Source of the DNA: a bacterium
GTDB lineage: Bacteria > UBA9089 > CG2-30-40-21 > SBAY01
NCBI GenBank assembly: GCA_040757115.1
Contig: JBFLYA010000018.1
Coordinates: forward strand, 1 to 31,416
Reading direction: 5' to 3'
Length of the DNA: 31,416 nucleotides
Each line of letters begins with the position of its first letter. Position 1 is the stretch's first letter. Under the pieces are notes generated by a model. The model did no database searches, was not told the DNA's origin, and worked only from the letters and a program-made list of their open reading frames with translations. The translations under genes and the position numbers were made by a program. Of this stretch, positions 24,769 to 31,416 are shown piece by piece.

Positions 24769-24795
24769 GACTTCTGCAAAACGAGAAAAAATGAG

Positions 24796-24806
24796 GTAAC
24801 TGTTCA
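24796..24806 (+). repeat. Solo element end GTAACTGTTCA
   Basis: A single left-type end of the GTAAC...TTCA family with no clear inverse partner within the next few hundred bases. It lies in the gap between the small gene ending 24768 and the flippase gene, and may be the residue of a decayed copy. Confidence 0.4.
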
Positions 24807-24918
24807 GGGTATAATGAAGGGAAAAGGGAAAATAGTGGAAAAATGGAAAATTTAGGGACGGCTCATTTTAGTATGAAAGATTAAGGAAAAATAATTCTTT
24901 TATCTCCAGAAAAAATCA

Positions 24919-26214
24919 ATGAATAATAATTTTAATCTTGCCTATATCCTTAAACATAAACTCGTTACAAATACTTTTGTCTACACAAATTCTAATATTA
25001 TTGTCTCGGCTATTCCATTTCTGCTTTTACCTATTCTAACCCGTTATTTAACCCCTGCTGATTATGGTATTGTTGCTACTTTTCAGGTAATATTAGCGAT
25101 AATAACAATAGTGGTGGGATTAAATACTCACGGTGCGGTAGCGGTAAATTTTTTCCAGATGAATGAACAGGAAATCAAGATTTATATAGGCAATATAGCC
25201 TATATTATAATTATTAGTTTTGTTTTGACCTTTGGGTTAATCAGTATGTTCATAAAGCCGCTTTCCTATCTGTTAAAATTCCCAGGAGAGTGGTTACCTA
25301 TTATAGCTGTGGTTGCTTTGTCACAGGCTGTTTCTCTGGTTACTCTTACACTCTGGCAGGTAAAACAAAAACCTGTCCCTTATGGAATCTTCCAAATTGC
25401 TCAAATGCTTATTAATGTTAGTCTCTCTTTGTTCTTTGTGGTAGTATTGGGTTGGAAATGGCAGGGGAGATTATCAGGTATAATTATTACCTCTATTATC
25501 TTTGCCGTTGTTGCTGGTTTTATAATTTTCAAAAAAAAATATATAGGATTTTCCTTTAATAAGGGTTATGTTAAAGATGCTTTGTTTTTTGGCATTCCCC
25601 TTATCCCACATGCGTTAGCTGGCTGGGTGATGACAGGCATAGATAGAATTTTCCTTAATTCAATGGTTGGCGTTGCTACAACCGGTATTTATATGGTAGG
25701 TTATCAAGTAGGAATGATTATAGGTTTATTAGCCACTTCATTTAATCAAACCTGGGCACCATTTCTATATGAAAAATTAAAGGAAAATAATTATTCTACA
25801 AAGGTAAAGATTGTTAAATTCACATATTTATACTATATATCTATAATTACCCTGGCATTAGTATTAAGTTTTTTAGCTCCATTTTTGCTAAAATTTTTTG
25901 TGGGAAAGAGTTTTCATTCTGCATATAAATATGTCTTGTGGATTGCTTTGGGCTATGCGGCAAACGGTATGTATTATATGGTCGCAAATTATATTTTTTA
26001 TGTTAAAAAAACCTACATTTTAGTTTGCATAACATTTTTTTCCGCAGGTGTTAATATAGTTCTAAATTATTTTCTAATAAAGGCTAACGGAGCAATAGGT
26101 GCCGCTCAATCAGCAACAATTAGTTTTTTTACTGTATTTATTCTTACCTGGATATTAAGTGCAAAGGTCTATTCTATGCCCTGGTTTAGCTTTTGGAAAC
26201 GAAATGAGGTATAA
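24919..26214 (+). CDS. wzx: Oligosaccharide flippase, Wzx-like
   Basis: The 431-residue integral membrane protein (MOP superfamily, polysaccharide biosynthesis type) would flip an undecaprenyl-linked oligosaccharide across the inner membrane. It has about twelve or more hydrophobic spans. The N-terminal IPFLLLPILTRYLTPADYGI and a second-half FFGIPLIPHALAGW followed by GIDRIFLN are typical of Wzx proteins. Length is in the family range (400-480). Translation may be weak because only a poor purine stretch precedes the ATG. It lies just downstream of the Pse cluster, so its cargo may contain pseudaminic acid, which would suggest a lipid-linked polysaccharide rather than only flagellin glycosylation. 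It ends one base before the next gene. Confidence 0.88.
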   Translation: MNNNFNLAYILKHKLVTNTFVYTNSNIIVSAIPFLLLPILTRYLTPADYGIVATFQVILAIITIVVGLNTHGAVAVNFFQMNEQEIKIYIGNIAYIIIISFVLTFGLISMFIKPLSYLLKFPGEWLPIIAVVALSQAVSLVTLTLWQVKQKPVPYGIFQIAQMLINVSLSLFFVVVLGWKWQGRLSGIIITSIIFAVVAGFIIFKKKYIGFSFNKGYVKDALFFGIPLIPHALAGWVMTGIDRIFLNSMVGVATTGIYMVGYQVGMIIGLLATSFNQTWAPFLYEKLKENNYSTKVKIVKFTYLYYISIITLALVLSFLAPFLLKFFVGKSFHSAYKYVLWIALGYAANGMYYMVANYIFYVKKTYILVCITFFSAGVNIVLNYFLIKANGAIGAAQSATISFFTVFILTWILSAKVYSMPWFSFWKRNEV

Positions 26215-26215
26215 G

Positions 26216-27640
26216 ATGTTAACATTAAAAGATTCTTTAATTATCGAAAACAATTCAGAAATATTCGATTTTAGATTTGAATTTGATAATATTCTTATGT
26301 GGCCATTTATGAGATTTGATTTGCATAACATCCCGATTTTCAAAGAATATAATCTTGGTCAGCTTCCTTCATCAAGGGAAAAATTAACTTTTATATATTT
26401 AAAAAATACACTCCTTAATAATCCCTTCAAATACAGTTTAAAAACCAAATATGATATTTTAATGTTTTGCTCTGGAATTACAAATGTAAAAAAGGGAGAT
26501 AAATATTTTAATAGAGTAAGTGACCATTTTGCTTTTATAAATAAGGATGAAACTTTGTTAATAGAAGATTCTGTAAGAAGAAGAATATATTATACACCAA
26601 GATATTTTCCCAATATTTGCTATCACGATTTCATCCCTCTTGCAGGTTATATTAAATCAAAGTTTGTTAAGCCATGCAAAAAAGATATTATCACCATAAA
26701 AAATCTGCGAAAATTTTTAGAACAACTTTTCCCGTATCAACTTGAAAAATCAGAGTTAAATACAATAGAAAATGCTTTGTTGTATATTTCGAAAAGGTTA
26801 ACTATATATTATTATTTATATAATAAATTATTTGACAAATTTAATCCCAAAGTAATATTTTTAGAAGATGGCAGTTATGGTGGAAATAGTTATATTCTGA
26901 AATGGGCTAAGGCAAGAAATATTATTACCATAGAACCAGAACATGGGATTGTTTTTGAAAATCATCCGGCATACAATTACGGTAACGCCATACTTAATTC
27001 AGATTTTTACAAGGAATATTTGCCTGACTATTTCTTAACTTATGGTAAATATTGGGGTGAAGTAATAAATTTGCCTGTTAAAAAAATAGCCATTGGTAAT
27101 CCTTTCTATTGCGAAAATATAAAAAAAATATCCACTACCAATCAGTTTCAGACTAAAACAAAAATATTAATTGTCTTCTCTGGAGGGATAATTCCAGAGA
27201 TGAAAAAAATTGTCTTAAAGTTCCTCTCTATCATTGATAACAGTAAATATGATGTTTCTTTTAGAGTCCATCCCACTGAGTTACCTGATGTGAAAGAGAG
27301 GTATTCTGAGATTATAGCCAAAAATACAATAAAAATAGATACTGAATCAGATGTGTATTTAAGTTTATTAAATACAGATTTCGTAGTCGGTGAACCTTCT
27401 ACTGTTTTGGTTGAATCAATAGGTTTTTGCAAATCTGTTTTTGTGATTGACCATCCATTCACAGATTTGTATTTTCCCAGAAGCATAATTAAACGATTTT
27501 CGAATGCAGAGGAATTAATGAATCTTATTATAACACATAACTCAAACAATGAAATTAACAAAGATTATATCTGGGAACCTGATTGGGAAGTTAATTATAA
27601 AAATTTTATGAATAGATTAATGTCTGTGAATTTGAAATAG
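26216..27640 (+). CDS. Unknown protein, possible GT-B glycosyltransferase
   Basis: The 474-residue protein has no family I can name with confidence. It starts at ATG 26216, one base after the flippase stop region, with GAGGTATAAG as ribosome binding site. The C-terminal half shows TKILIVFSGGIIPEMKK, SFRVHPTELPDV and VVGEPSTVLVESIGFCKSV. An R-x-H-P box followed by a E-P-S-T-x-L-x-E box also occurs in capsule-type and CDP-glycerol-type GT-B transferases. The middle has NPKVIFLEDGSYGGNS and IEPEHGIVFENHPAY, resembling an acceptor-domain end. Its place behind pse genes and a flippase makes it a candidate pseudaminic acid transferase, which is inference only. Codon use is AT-rich like its neighbours. 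Confidence 0.6.
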   Translation: MLTLKDSLIIENNSEIFDFRFEFDNILMWPFMRFDLHNIPIFKEYNLGQLPSSREKLTFIYLKNTLLNNPFKYSLKTKYDILMFCSGITNVKKGDKYFNRVSDHFAFINKDETLLIEDSVRRRIYYTPRYFPNICYHDFIPLAGYIKSKFVKPCKKDIITIKNLRKFLEQLFPYQLEKSELNTIENALLYISKRLTIYYYLYNKLFDKFNPKVIFLEDGSYGGNSYILKWAKARNIITIEPEHGIVFENHPAYNYGNAILNSDFYKEYLPDYFLTYGKYWGEVINLPVKKIAIGNPFYCENIKKISTTNQFQTKTKILIVFSGGIIPEMKKIVLKFLSIIDNSKYDVSFRVHPTELPDVKERYSEIIAKNTIKIDTESDVYLSLLNTDFVVGEPSTVLVESIGFCKSVFVIDHPFTDLYFPRSIIKRFSNAEELMNLIITHNSNNEINKDYIWEPDWEVNYKNFMNRLMSVNLK

Positions 27641-27713
27641 ACCTTCACCCCACCATTTTCTCTTAACATGTTGTGAATATAACACTTATAGCACTTATTA
27701 GTCAAAATTTGAC

Positions 27714-27911
27714 ATATAGTAGTTATTAACGAAAATTTCTCATAGAACAGATATAGCAACAGGGTTGATGGTTGATAGTTTATAGTTGATAGTTTATAGT
27801 TTCATAGACTATCAACCATCAACCATCAACAATACTAATGTGAAGTTTTGGTTAATACTTACTATACTTATCGGCATTTCTAAGTAAAATTTTGAATAAT
27901 AACTGCTATAT
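27714..27911. repeat. Nested inverted repeat in the 27.6-27.97 kb gap
   Basis: An imperfect arm at 27714-27738 (ATATAGTAGTTATTAAC...) is inverted at 27886-27911 (...AATAATAACTGCTATAT). Inside is an exact hairpin, GTTGATGGTTGATAGT (27764-27779) against ACTATCAACCATCAAC (27808-27823). No gene is seen between 27641 and 27969. Confidence 0.55.
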
Positions 27912-27954
27912 TACTGCCCTAATTATTTGCTCTGTCAGTGCTTTTTCTCTGTGG

Positions 27955-27992
27955 TGAACGATTACCTTTTTACCTACTACCTGAATGGTTAC
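27955..27992 (-). repeat. Two right-type element ends in tandem
   Basis: TGAACGATTAC (27955-27965) and TGAATGGTTAC (27982-27992) are two family ends 27 bp apart, and CTCTGTGG precedes the first as in other arms. A left partner is not obvious. The outer end is translated as the C-terminal tail of the gene at 27970-29307. Doubled ends also occur at the left of the copies at 4787 and 8519. Confidence 0.5.
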
Positions 27993-29307
27993 CTCTAATC
28001 GTTATCTGTGAAGTAACAATTCCTTTTTCAAATCCCAATTGATTTAGCAATTCAGTTTTAACGGGTAATATGCATTCATTCGCTGAGGGATTTAATTTAA
28101 ACAACCAATCATACAAATTTTTGTATTTTTCCACTAATAGTTTTTGTTTTTTAATCTGGTCATGAAAGTATTTATTTGGCCAGAAACGTAAATCTCGTGG
28201 GACAAAAAGGATATGTGAATGTCCTAATTCAACCAGTTCCACAAGTTTATGTGCCTCATGTTCAAATTGAACTACCTCTTGACTTTCTCCTCTCTCCGGG
28301 TCATCAACATTAGTCAGTCGAGGTTTTTTTATCACGCGGAATGGCAAATCAAACATCTTTCTATCAATTGAGGTATGTAGCCAGCCCATATTGGTATTAA
28401 ATTCTTCTATATTCAACAAATCATTATGGCTGTGTGGTGAAATTCGGGTAAGTTCTAAAATACCCGGTCCTGTTTGACCATCTGGTCGTTTCATCAGAAC
28501 GCATTTTCCGCCTTTTTTGTCCTCTGCAGATTGCCGGGCAGATTCAAACATTATTTGCACCTGTTGTGTTTCATTGAGCCAGGAAAAATATCCCGCGATA
28601 GTTAGGTCTATTTTTGCCTCAGAGTTATCCACATTACAGATTAAAAGTATCTCTCCACCGTTATTAATAAATTCGTCATAAAGTCCACTTTTTTCAAACG
28701 CTTGATAGACATCGCCGTGTCCTTTAGTAACGATACTTAATCTGCCGCTTTTGCGAGTAATTAATTCTGCGGTTTTGGGATTAATTCTTGGCCAACCCAA
28801 ATCCTGGCAAAAATGTTTTGGTTTGACTTTCAGATTGAAATCATTAAATTTTTTAAGGTAGTCTTTTGTATCTTTATCTGTTGACGGACTATTCATAAAA
28901 TATGTTGGTATGGGTAGTCCAGTTTGATAGATAGAATAAAGTTTGATGGCAATAAAACTAATTGGTGTGAGCATAATTGCTTGAAATATACCTTTAGTTG
29001 GTCGATAGCCTAATTCTTTCTCATACGAAGTGGCAACACCACCGTTTAAGATTATCATCCCTAACTTACCATTTTCTGCCAGGTTAAATCCTCTTTGAGA
29101 AAAGTAATCTGGCATAAGCCCATTTTGTTGCTCAATTACAGATAACTCGTCATAAGAACTCATATATTTTGTTCCTTTTAATGAACAAATCTCACCATCA
29201 TAAATTACTTCTAACTCATTTCGCAGGTATTTCTGGCGAATTTCACCAAATTTTTCTACATCCATTTCTGGATAATTTTTCTTTAACCAGTCTAAATTGT
29301 TATTCAT
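27970..29307 (-). CDS. UDPGP-family uridylyltransferase (UTP-sugar-1-phosphate)
   Basis: This 445-residue cytoplasmic enzyme of the UDPGP family (PF01704) makes UDP-sugars such as UDP-glucose or UDP-GlcNAc. MIILNGGVATSYEKELGYRP followed by TKG is the altered nucleotide loop, with the expected Lys. FMNSPSTDKDT, KGHGDVYQAF and CNVDNSEAKID are further conserved parts. I place the start at ATG 29307 with AGGAG nine bases upstream. The open frame continues upstream through repeat sequence that is unlikely to be translated. The last seven residues (GNHSGSR) come from the inverted-repeat end at 27982-27992. The sugar specificity cannot be read. It may supply precursors for the surface glycan. Confidence 0.82.
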   Translation of the reverse strand: MNNNLDWLKKNYPEMDVEKFGEIRQKYLRNELEVIYDGEICSLKGTKYMSSYDELSVIEQQNGLMPDYFSQRGFNLAENGKLGMIILNGGVATSYEKELGYRPTKGIFQAIMLTPISFIAIKLYSIYQTGLPIPTYFMNSPSTDKDTKDYLKKFNDFNLKVKPKHFCQDLGWPRINPKTAELITRKSGRLSIVTKGHGDVYQAFEKSGLYDEFINNGGEILLICNVDNSEAKIDLTIAGYFSWLNETQQVQIMFESARQSAEDKKGGKCVLMKRPDGQTGPGILELTRISPHSHNDLLNIEEFNTNMGWLHTSIDRKMFDLPFRVIKKPRLTNVDDPERGESQEVVQFEHEAHKLVELVELGHSHILFVPRDLRFWPNKYFHDQIKKQKLLVEKYKNLYDWLFKLNPSANECILPVKTELLNQLGFEKGIVTSQITIRGNHSGSR

Positions 29308-29740
29308 AACCGTTCTCCTGAAAAATAGGAAGTAGAAAGTAGAGAGTAGAAAGTAGAGAGAAAATCTTTCCTCCACCTGTTTTTTCCTATTTCTCCTGAA
29401 AATGTGTGTAACTTGTTGTAATTATTAATGTTTTGTAATAGCGATAGGGAAGTAATACCGTCTCTTCTCTTAAAAACGCACAATATCCCCCTCCCGCCAT
29501 CGTCTCAAAAACTATTTGTCTCTAAACTATCGCTCCCCTTCTATTAACAACCTATTATCCATAGATTTATACTATATATTCTAAATATATGGTCAGCCAG
29601 CATAGCTATTAAAAATTTCTCCTGCGTGCTCTATGGCAACATTCCTTTGTTCTTATGTCTGGCTCGGTCAGTTTCTCCTTCGGGGTCTATACCACCAGTA
29701 ACGCCCGACCTCTCTTACCATATATCCTTTTGTCTATATC
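29308..29740. other. Gap with repeat arms and the presumed IS110 downstream flank
   Basis: Near 29308-29410, AGTAGAAAGTAGAGAG-type repeats and a CTCCTGAAAAATAGGAA / TTTTTTCCTATTTCTCC pair form an imperfect palindrome, beginning with TAACCGTTCTCC, which is like an element end. From about 29430 to 29740 no coding frame is seen. GGTCAGTTTCTCCTTCGGGG and the following GTCTATACCACCAGTAACG could fold. This may be the non-coding end of the IS110-type element, where such elements keep an RNA. Confidence 0.35.
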
Positions 29741-30025
29741 CTATGCTACTTTCTTAAGAAAAACTACATCATAACCAAGATTGAGTAGTATCTTCCTGTA
29801 ACTCCCTGCTATCTTCTTTCTCCTCTTCTCATCAAGATAACTTATCCCAATCTCTTTATATCCTACTTTATTCTTCAAAATGTAATAACTCATTATCAAT
29901 ATCTTATGTCCTATCGCTACTAATGCTCGTTTCTTCCCCCGCCTACCTGCAAGACGGTGATACTTTGAATTTAAATAACTATCCTTCTTCTTTGACCCCG
30001 CCCAAGCACTTTCTGTTAATGTCAC
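29741..30025 (-). pseudogene. IS110-family transposase, C-terminal part (out of frame)
   Basis: The 94-residue frame (TLTESAWAGSKKKDSYLNSK, then YHRLAGRRGKKRALVAIGHK) is the C-terminal Tnp_IS110 domain (PF02371), including the Ser of TESAW expected at the active site. It continues the transposase at 30028-31035 in the -1 frame. Reading back, THGNKGLKV directly precedes it in the same frame, as in intact members. By itself it would lack the RuvC-like half. It ends at TAG 29741-29743. Confidence 0.85.
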
Positions 30026-30027
30026 TT

Positions 30028-31035
30028 TTAAACCTTTATTACCGTGAGTTGTCCCACAACTTTTTTTTTACCAGCACTCTCGTTATTCCCAGGACTCATT
30101 CCTGCCCACGAGGATAAATGTGCCTCTGTAGGAAATTTACTCATATCTACGCCTATCTCGGCTATTATGGAGGCGGCACTATCTCCTTTTACTCCAGGTA
30201 TGGTCTGCAGTAATTCATACTCTTTCCTATACTTATCTATCTTCTTGTCTATCTCCTCTTCTATTCTTTCTACTATCTCCTCTATCCCCCTAATATGTCT
30301 TAATGACTCCTTTATCATAAATTTATGATGCTCCTCAAATTTCCCAAATAACGCTTCTTTTATCACTTCTTTTTTCCCTTGTAGTCTCCCTCTGGCTAAA
30401 TCGCTCATCTCCTCTATAGTTAATTTCCCCTTCATTAATTCCTCTATAATTTCACTCCCACTTACTCCAAATGTCTCTGTTACTACTGACGATAACTTTA
30501 TATTCGCATCCTCTAATACCCTTTGTATCCTATTCTTCTCCGCTGAAATAGATTGAACAAGCTTCCTCCTATACCTCGTCAAATCCCTTAACTCACGAAT
30601 ATCCCGCGGTGGGATAAAACTCCCTCTTACTAAACCATTCCTTAATAACTTACACAACCATTCAGCATCACAAACATCGGTCTTCCGACCAGGAACATAC
30701 TTTATATGTCGTGCATTTACCAGTATAACCTCAAAATCCTCCTCTAATATGTTAAATACAGGCTTCCAATATACCCCTGTGCTTTCCATGGCTACATGAG
30801 TAACCCCCTTGCTCTTAAGCCATTCCCTTAACTTCAGCAAATCGTTTGTAAATGTCCTGTAACTTCGCACCTCCTTCGCAATACCAATTCCATCAAACAT
30901 GCAGTTAAACTTTCCTTGTGCACATCGTAACTGCTCATCATCAAGTGGCAATCTGCACCTTACAGCTTCAACAGCCACATAATATCTAAAGAACCGTTTT
31001 TTATGGCGAAGGACCTCATGGATAACAAACTGCAC
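30028..31035 (-). pseudogene. IS110-family transposase, N-terminal and middle part, broken at both ends
   Basis: FTNDLLKLREWLKSKGVTHV, AMESTGVYWKPVFNIL, NARHIKYVPGRKTDVCDAEW and RYRRKLVQSISAEKNRIQRV are the DEDD (RuvC-like, PF01548) half of IS110 transposases. TIPGVKGDSAASIIAEIG and LSSWAGMSPGNNESAGKKK begin the PF02371 half. After an A9 run (30061-30069, minus strand) the frame leaves the family sequence and stops, and the correct continuation is in the -1 frame. At the N-terminus, the first 45 or so residues do not resemble the usual start with Asp in G-x-D. They overlap the 3' end of the IS66-like gene, so the 5' end was probably replaced. Likely inactive unless frameshifting restores a product. 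Confidence 0.82.
30047..30069 (-). other. A9 slippery run followed by a stem-loop at the transposase frame break
   Basis: On the minus strand nine A residues (30069-30061) are followed at once by AGTTGTGGGACAACT (30061-30047), a six-base-pair stem with a three-base loop. Slipping back by one base joins the two transposase frames exactly. It may be a simple indel in a homopolymer. Confidence 0.5.
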
Positions 31036-31416
31036 TTCTTTGCCCGATCATCTCTGCTAAGGATGGCAGCCTGTATTCTCCAGAAAGTCTATCGTATAAA
31101 TACTTACGAAAATTCACTCCAAGTTTTCGACATGTATCTTTAATTGACAAAAATATCTCCCAACTCCGTGTCCCTTCCTCACTTCTGGTCGGTATGATGA
31201 TCTTGCGTTTTACAACATATTCCCTTACAGCTAATTCTGCTGGATTGTTGTGCAATGGCACTTCGGGATGATCTAAGACCACCAACAATCCTGATTTCCT
31301 TTCCATTGTTTTCGCTATGCATTCATCAAGTGTAACATATCCTGTTTTTACTGAAAAGAGTTTATCAAATGCCTCATTTAATCGTTTTTTCTCTTTCTCA
31401 TCTGGATTGGATTTAT
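31016..31416 (-). CDS. IS66-like transposase, C-terminal part, cut by the window edge
   Basis: The open frame runs in from beyond the window and contains VVLDHPEVPLHNNPAELAVR, then EYVVKRKIIIPTRSEEGTRS and KDTCRKLGVNFRKYLYDRLS. The N-N-P-A-E-x-A-x-R and T-R-S-x-x-G patterns are typical of the DDE domain end in IS66-type transposases, with the last catalytic Glu in NNPAE. The C-terminus SLAEMIGQRSAVCYP ends over the start of the IS110 fragment, so two insertion sequences meet here. The upstream part cannot be judged. Confidence 0.72.
   Translation of the reverse strand, partial: KSNPDEKEKKRLNEAFDKLFSVKTGYVTLDECIAKTMERKSGLLVVLDHPEVPLHNNPAELAVREYVVKRKIIIPTRSEEGTRSWEIFLSIKDTCRKLGVNFRKYLYDRLSGEYRLPSLAEMIGQRSAVCYP

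Noticed and set aside
26159-26215. Longer start of the unknown protein (19 extra residues)
   Set aside because: The extension overlaps the flippase C-terminus in another frame. GAGGTATAAG just before ATG 26216 gives a better start.

Overview
This AT-rich bacterial window (roughly one third GC by eye) uses the standard code and has strong sigma70-type promoters: several are TTGACA-17 bp-TATAAT or one mismatch away. An encoded CCA on the tRNA, a Wzx-like flippase and a complete pseudaminic acid pathway suggest a Gram-negative-type cell with a glycosylated flagellin or surface polysaccharide. The crowding of small palindromic elements, four-helix-bundle and GxxExxY genes and broken genes resembles genomes of uncultivated groundwater or sediment candidate phyla. 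I cannot name the lineage from this sequence alone.

Layout. 1-1.3 kb: start of threonine synthase (minus), an inverted-repeat element carrying a truncated four-helix-bundle gene, an ORF6N-domain gene and an excisionase-like remnant. 1.3-4.8 kb: a 1054-residue tandem DUF342/FapA protein. 4.8-8.8 kb: an inverted-repeat element, tRNA-Gly(GCC), an orphan oligopeptide-type ABC permease and glutaminyl-tRNA synthetase, closed by a second copy of the same element. 8.8-10.5 kb: a GT4 glycosyltransferase and two more elements, one holding an internally deleted GxxExxY gene. 10.6-12.5 kb (minus): two MntA/HepT-like toxin-antitoxin pairs lying among debris of sugar genes (an aminotransferase N-terminus and a collapsed epimerase). 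12.7-15.3 kb (minus): wbpG-hisF-hisH type sugar amidotransferase operon. 15.6-24.3 kb (plus): pseB, pseC, a B12-binding radical SAM gene, a pseA-like gene, a Pse-associated methylase, pseF, pseG, pseI and pseH. 24.3-27.6 kb: an inverted-repeat element, a small unknown gene, a flippase and an unknown, possibly GT-B, protein. 28-29.3 kb: a UDPGP-family uridylyltransferase (minus). 29.3-31.4 kb: broken IS110-family and partial IS66-like transposases.

How the genes work together. PseB, PseC, PseH, PseG, PseI and PseF convert UDP-GlcNAc stepwise to CMP-pseudaminic acid. The PseA-like enzyme, and perhaps WbpG with its HisH/HisF ammonia supply, would change an acetamido group to an acetamidino group. 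The methylase and radical SAM enzyme may decorate the sugar further. The flippase and one or both glycosyltransferases could export and attach it.

The least ordinary signal is a family of elements bounded by an 11-bp inverted repeat close to GTAACCGTTCA, with differing inner arms and cargo. Their ends supply stop codons, a start region or C-terminal tails to neighbouring genes.
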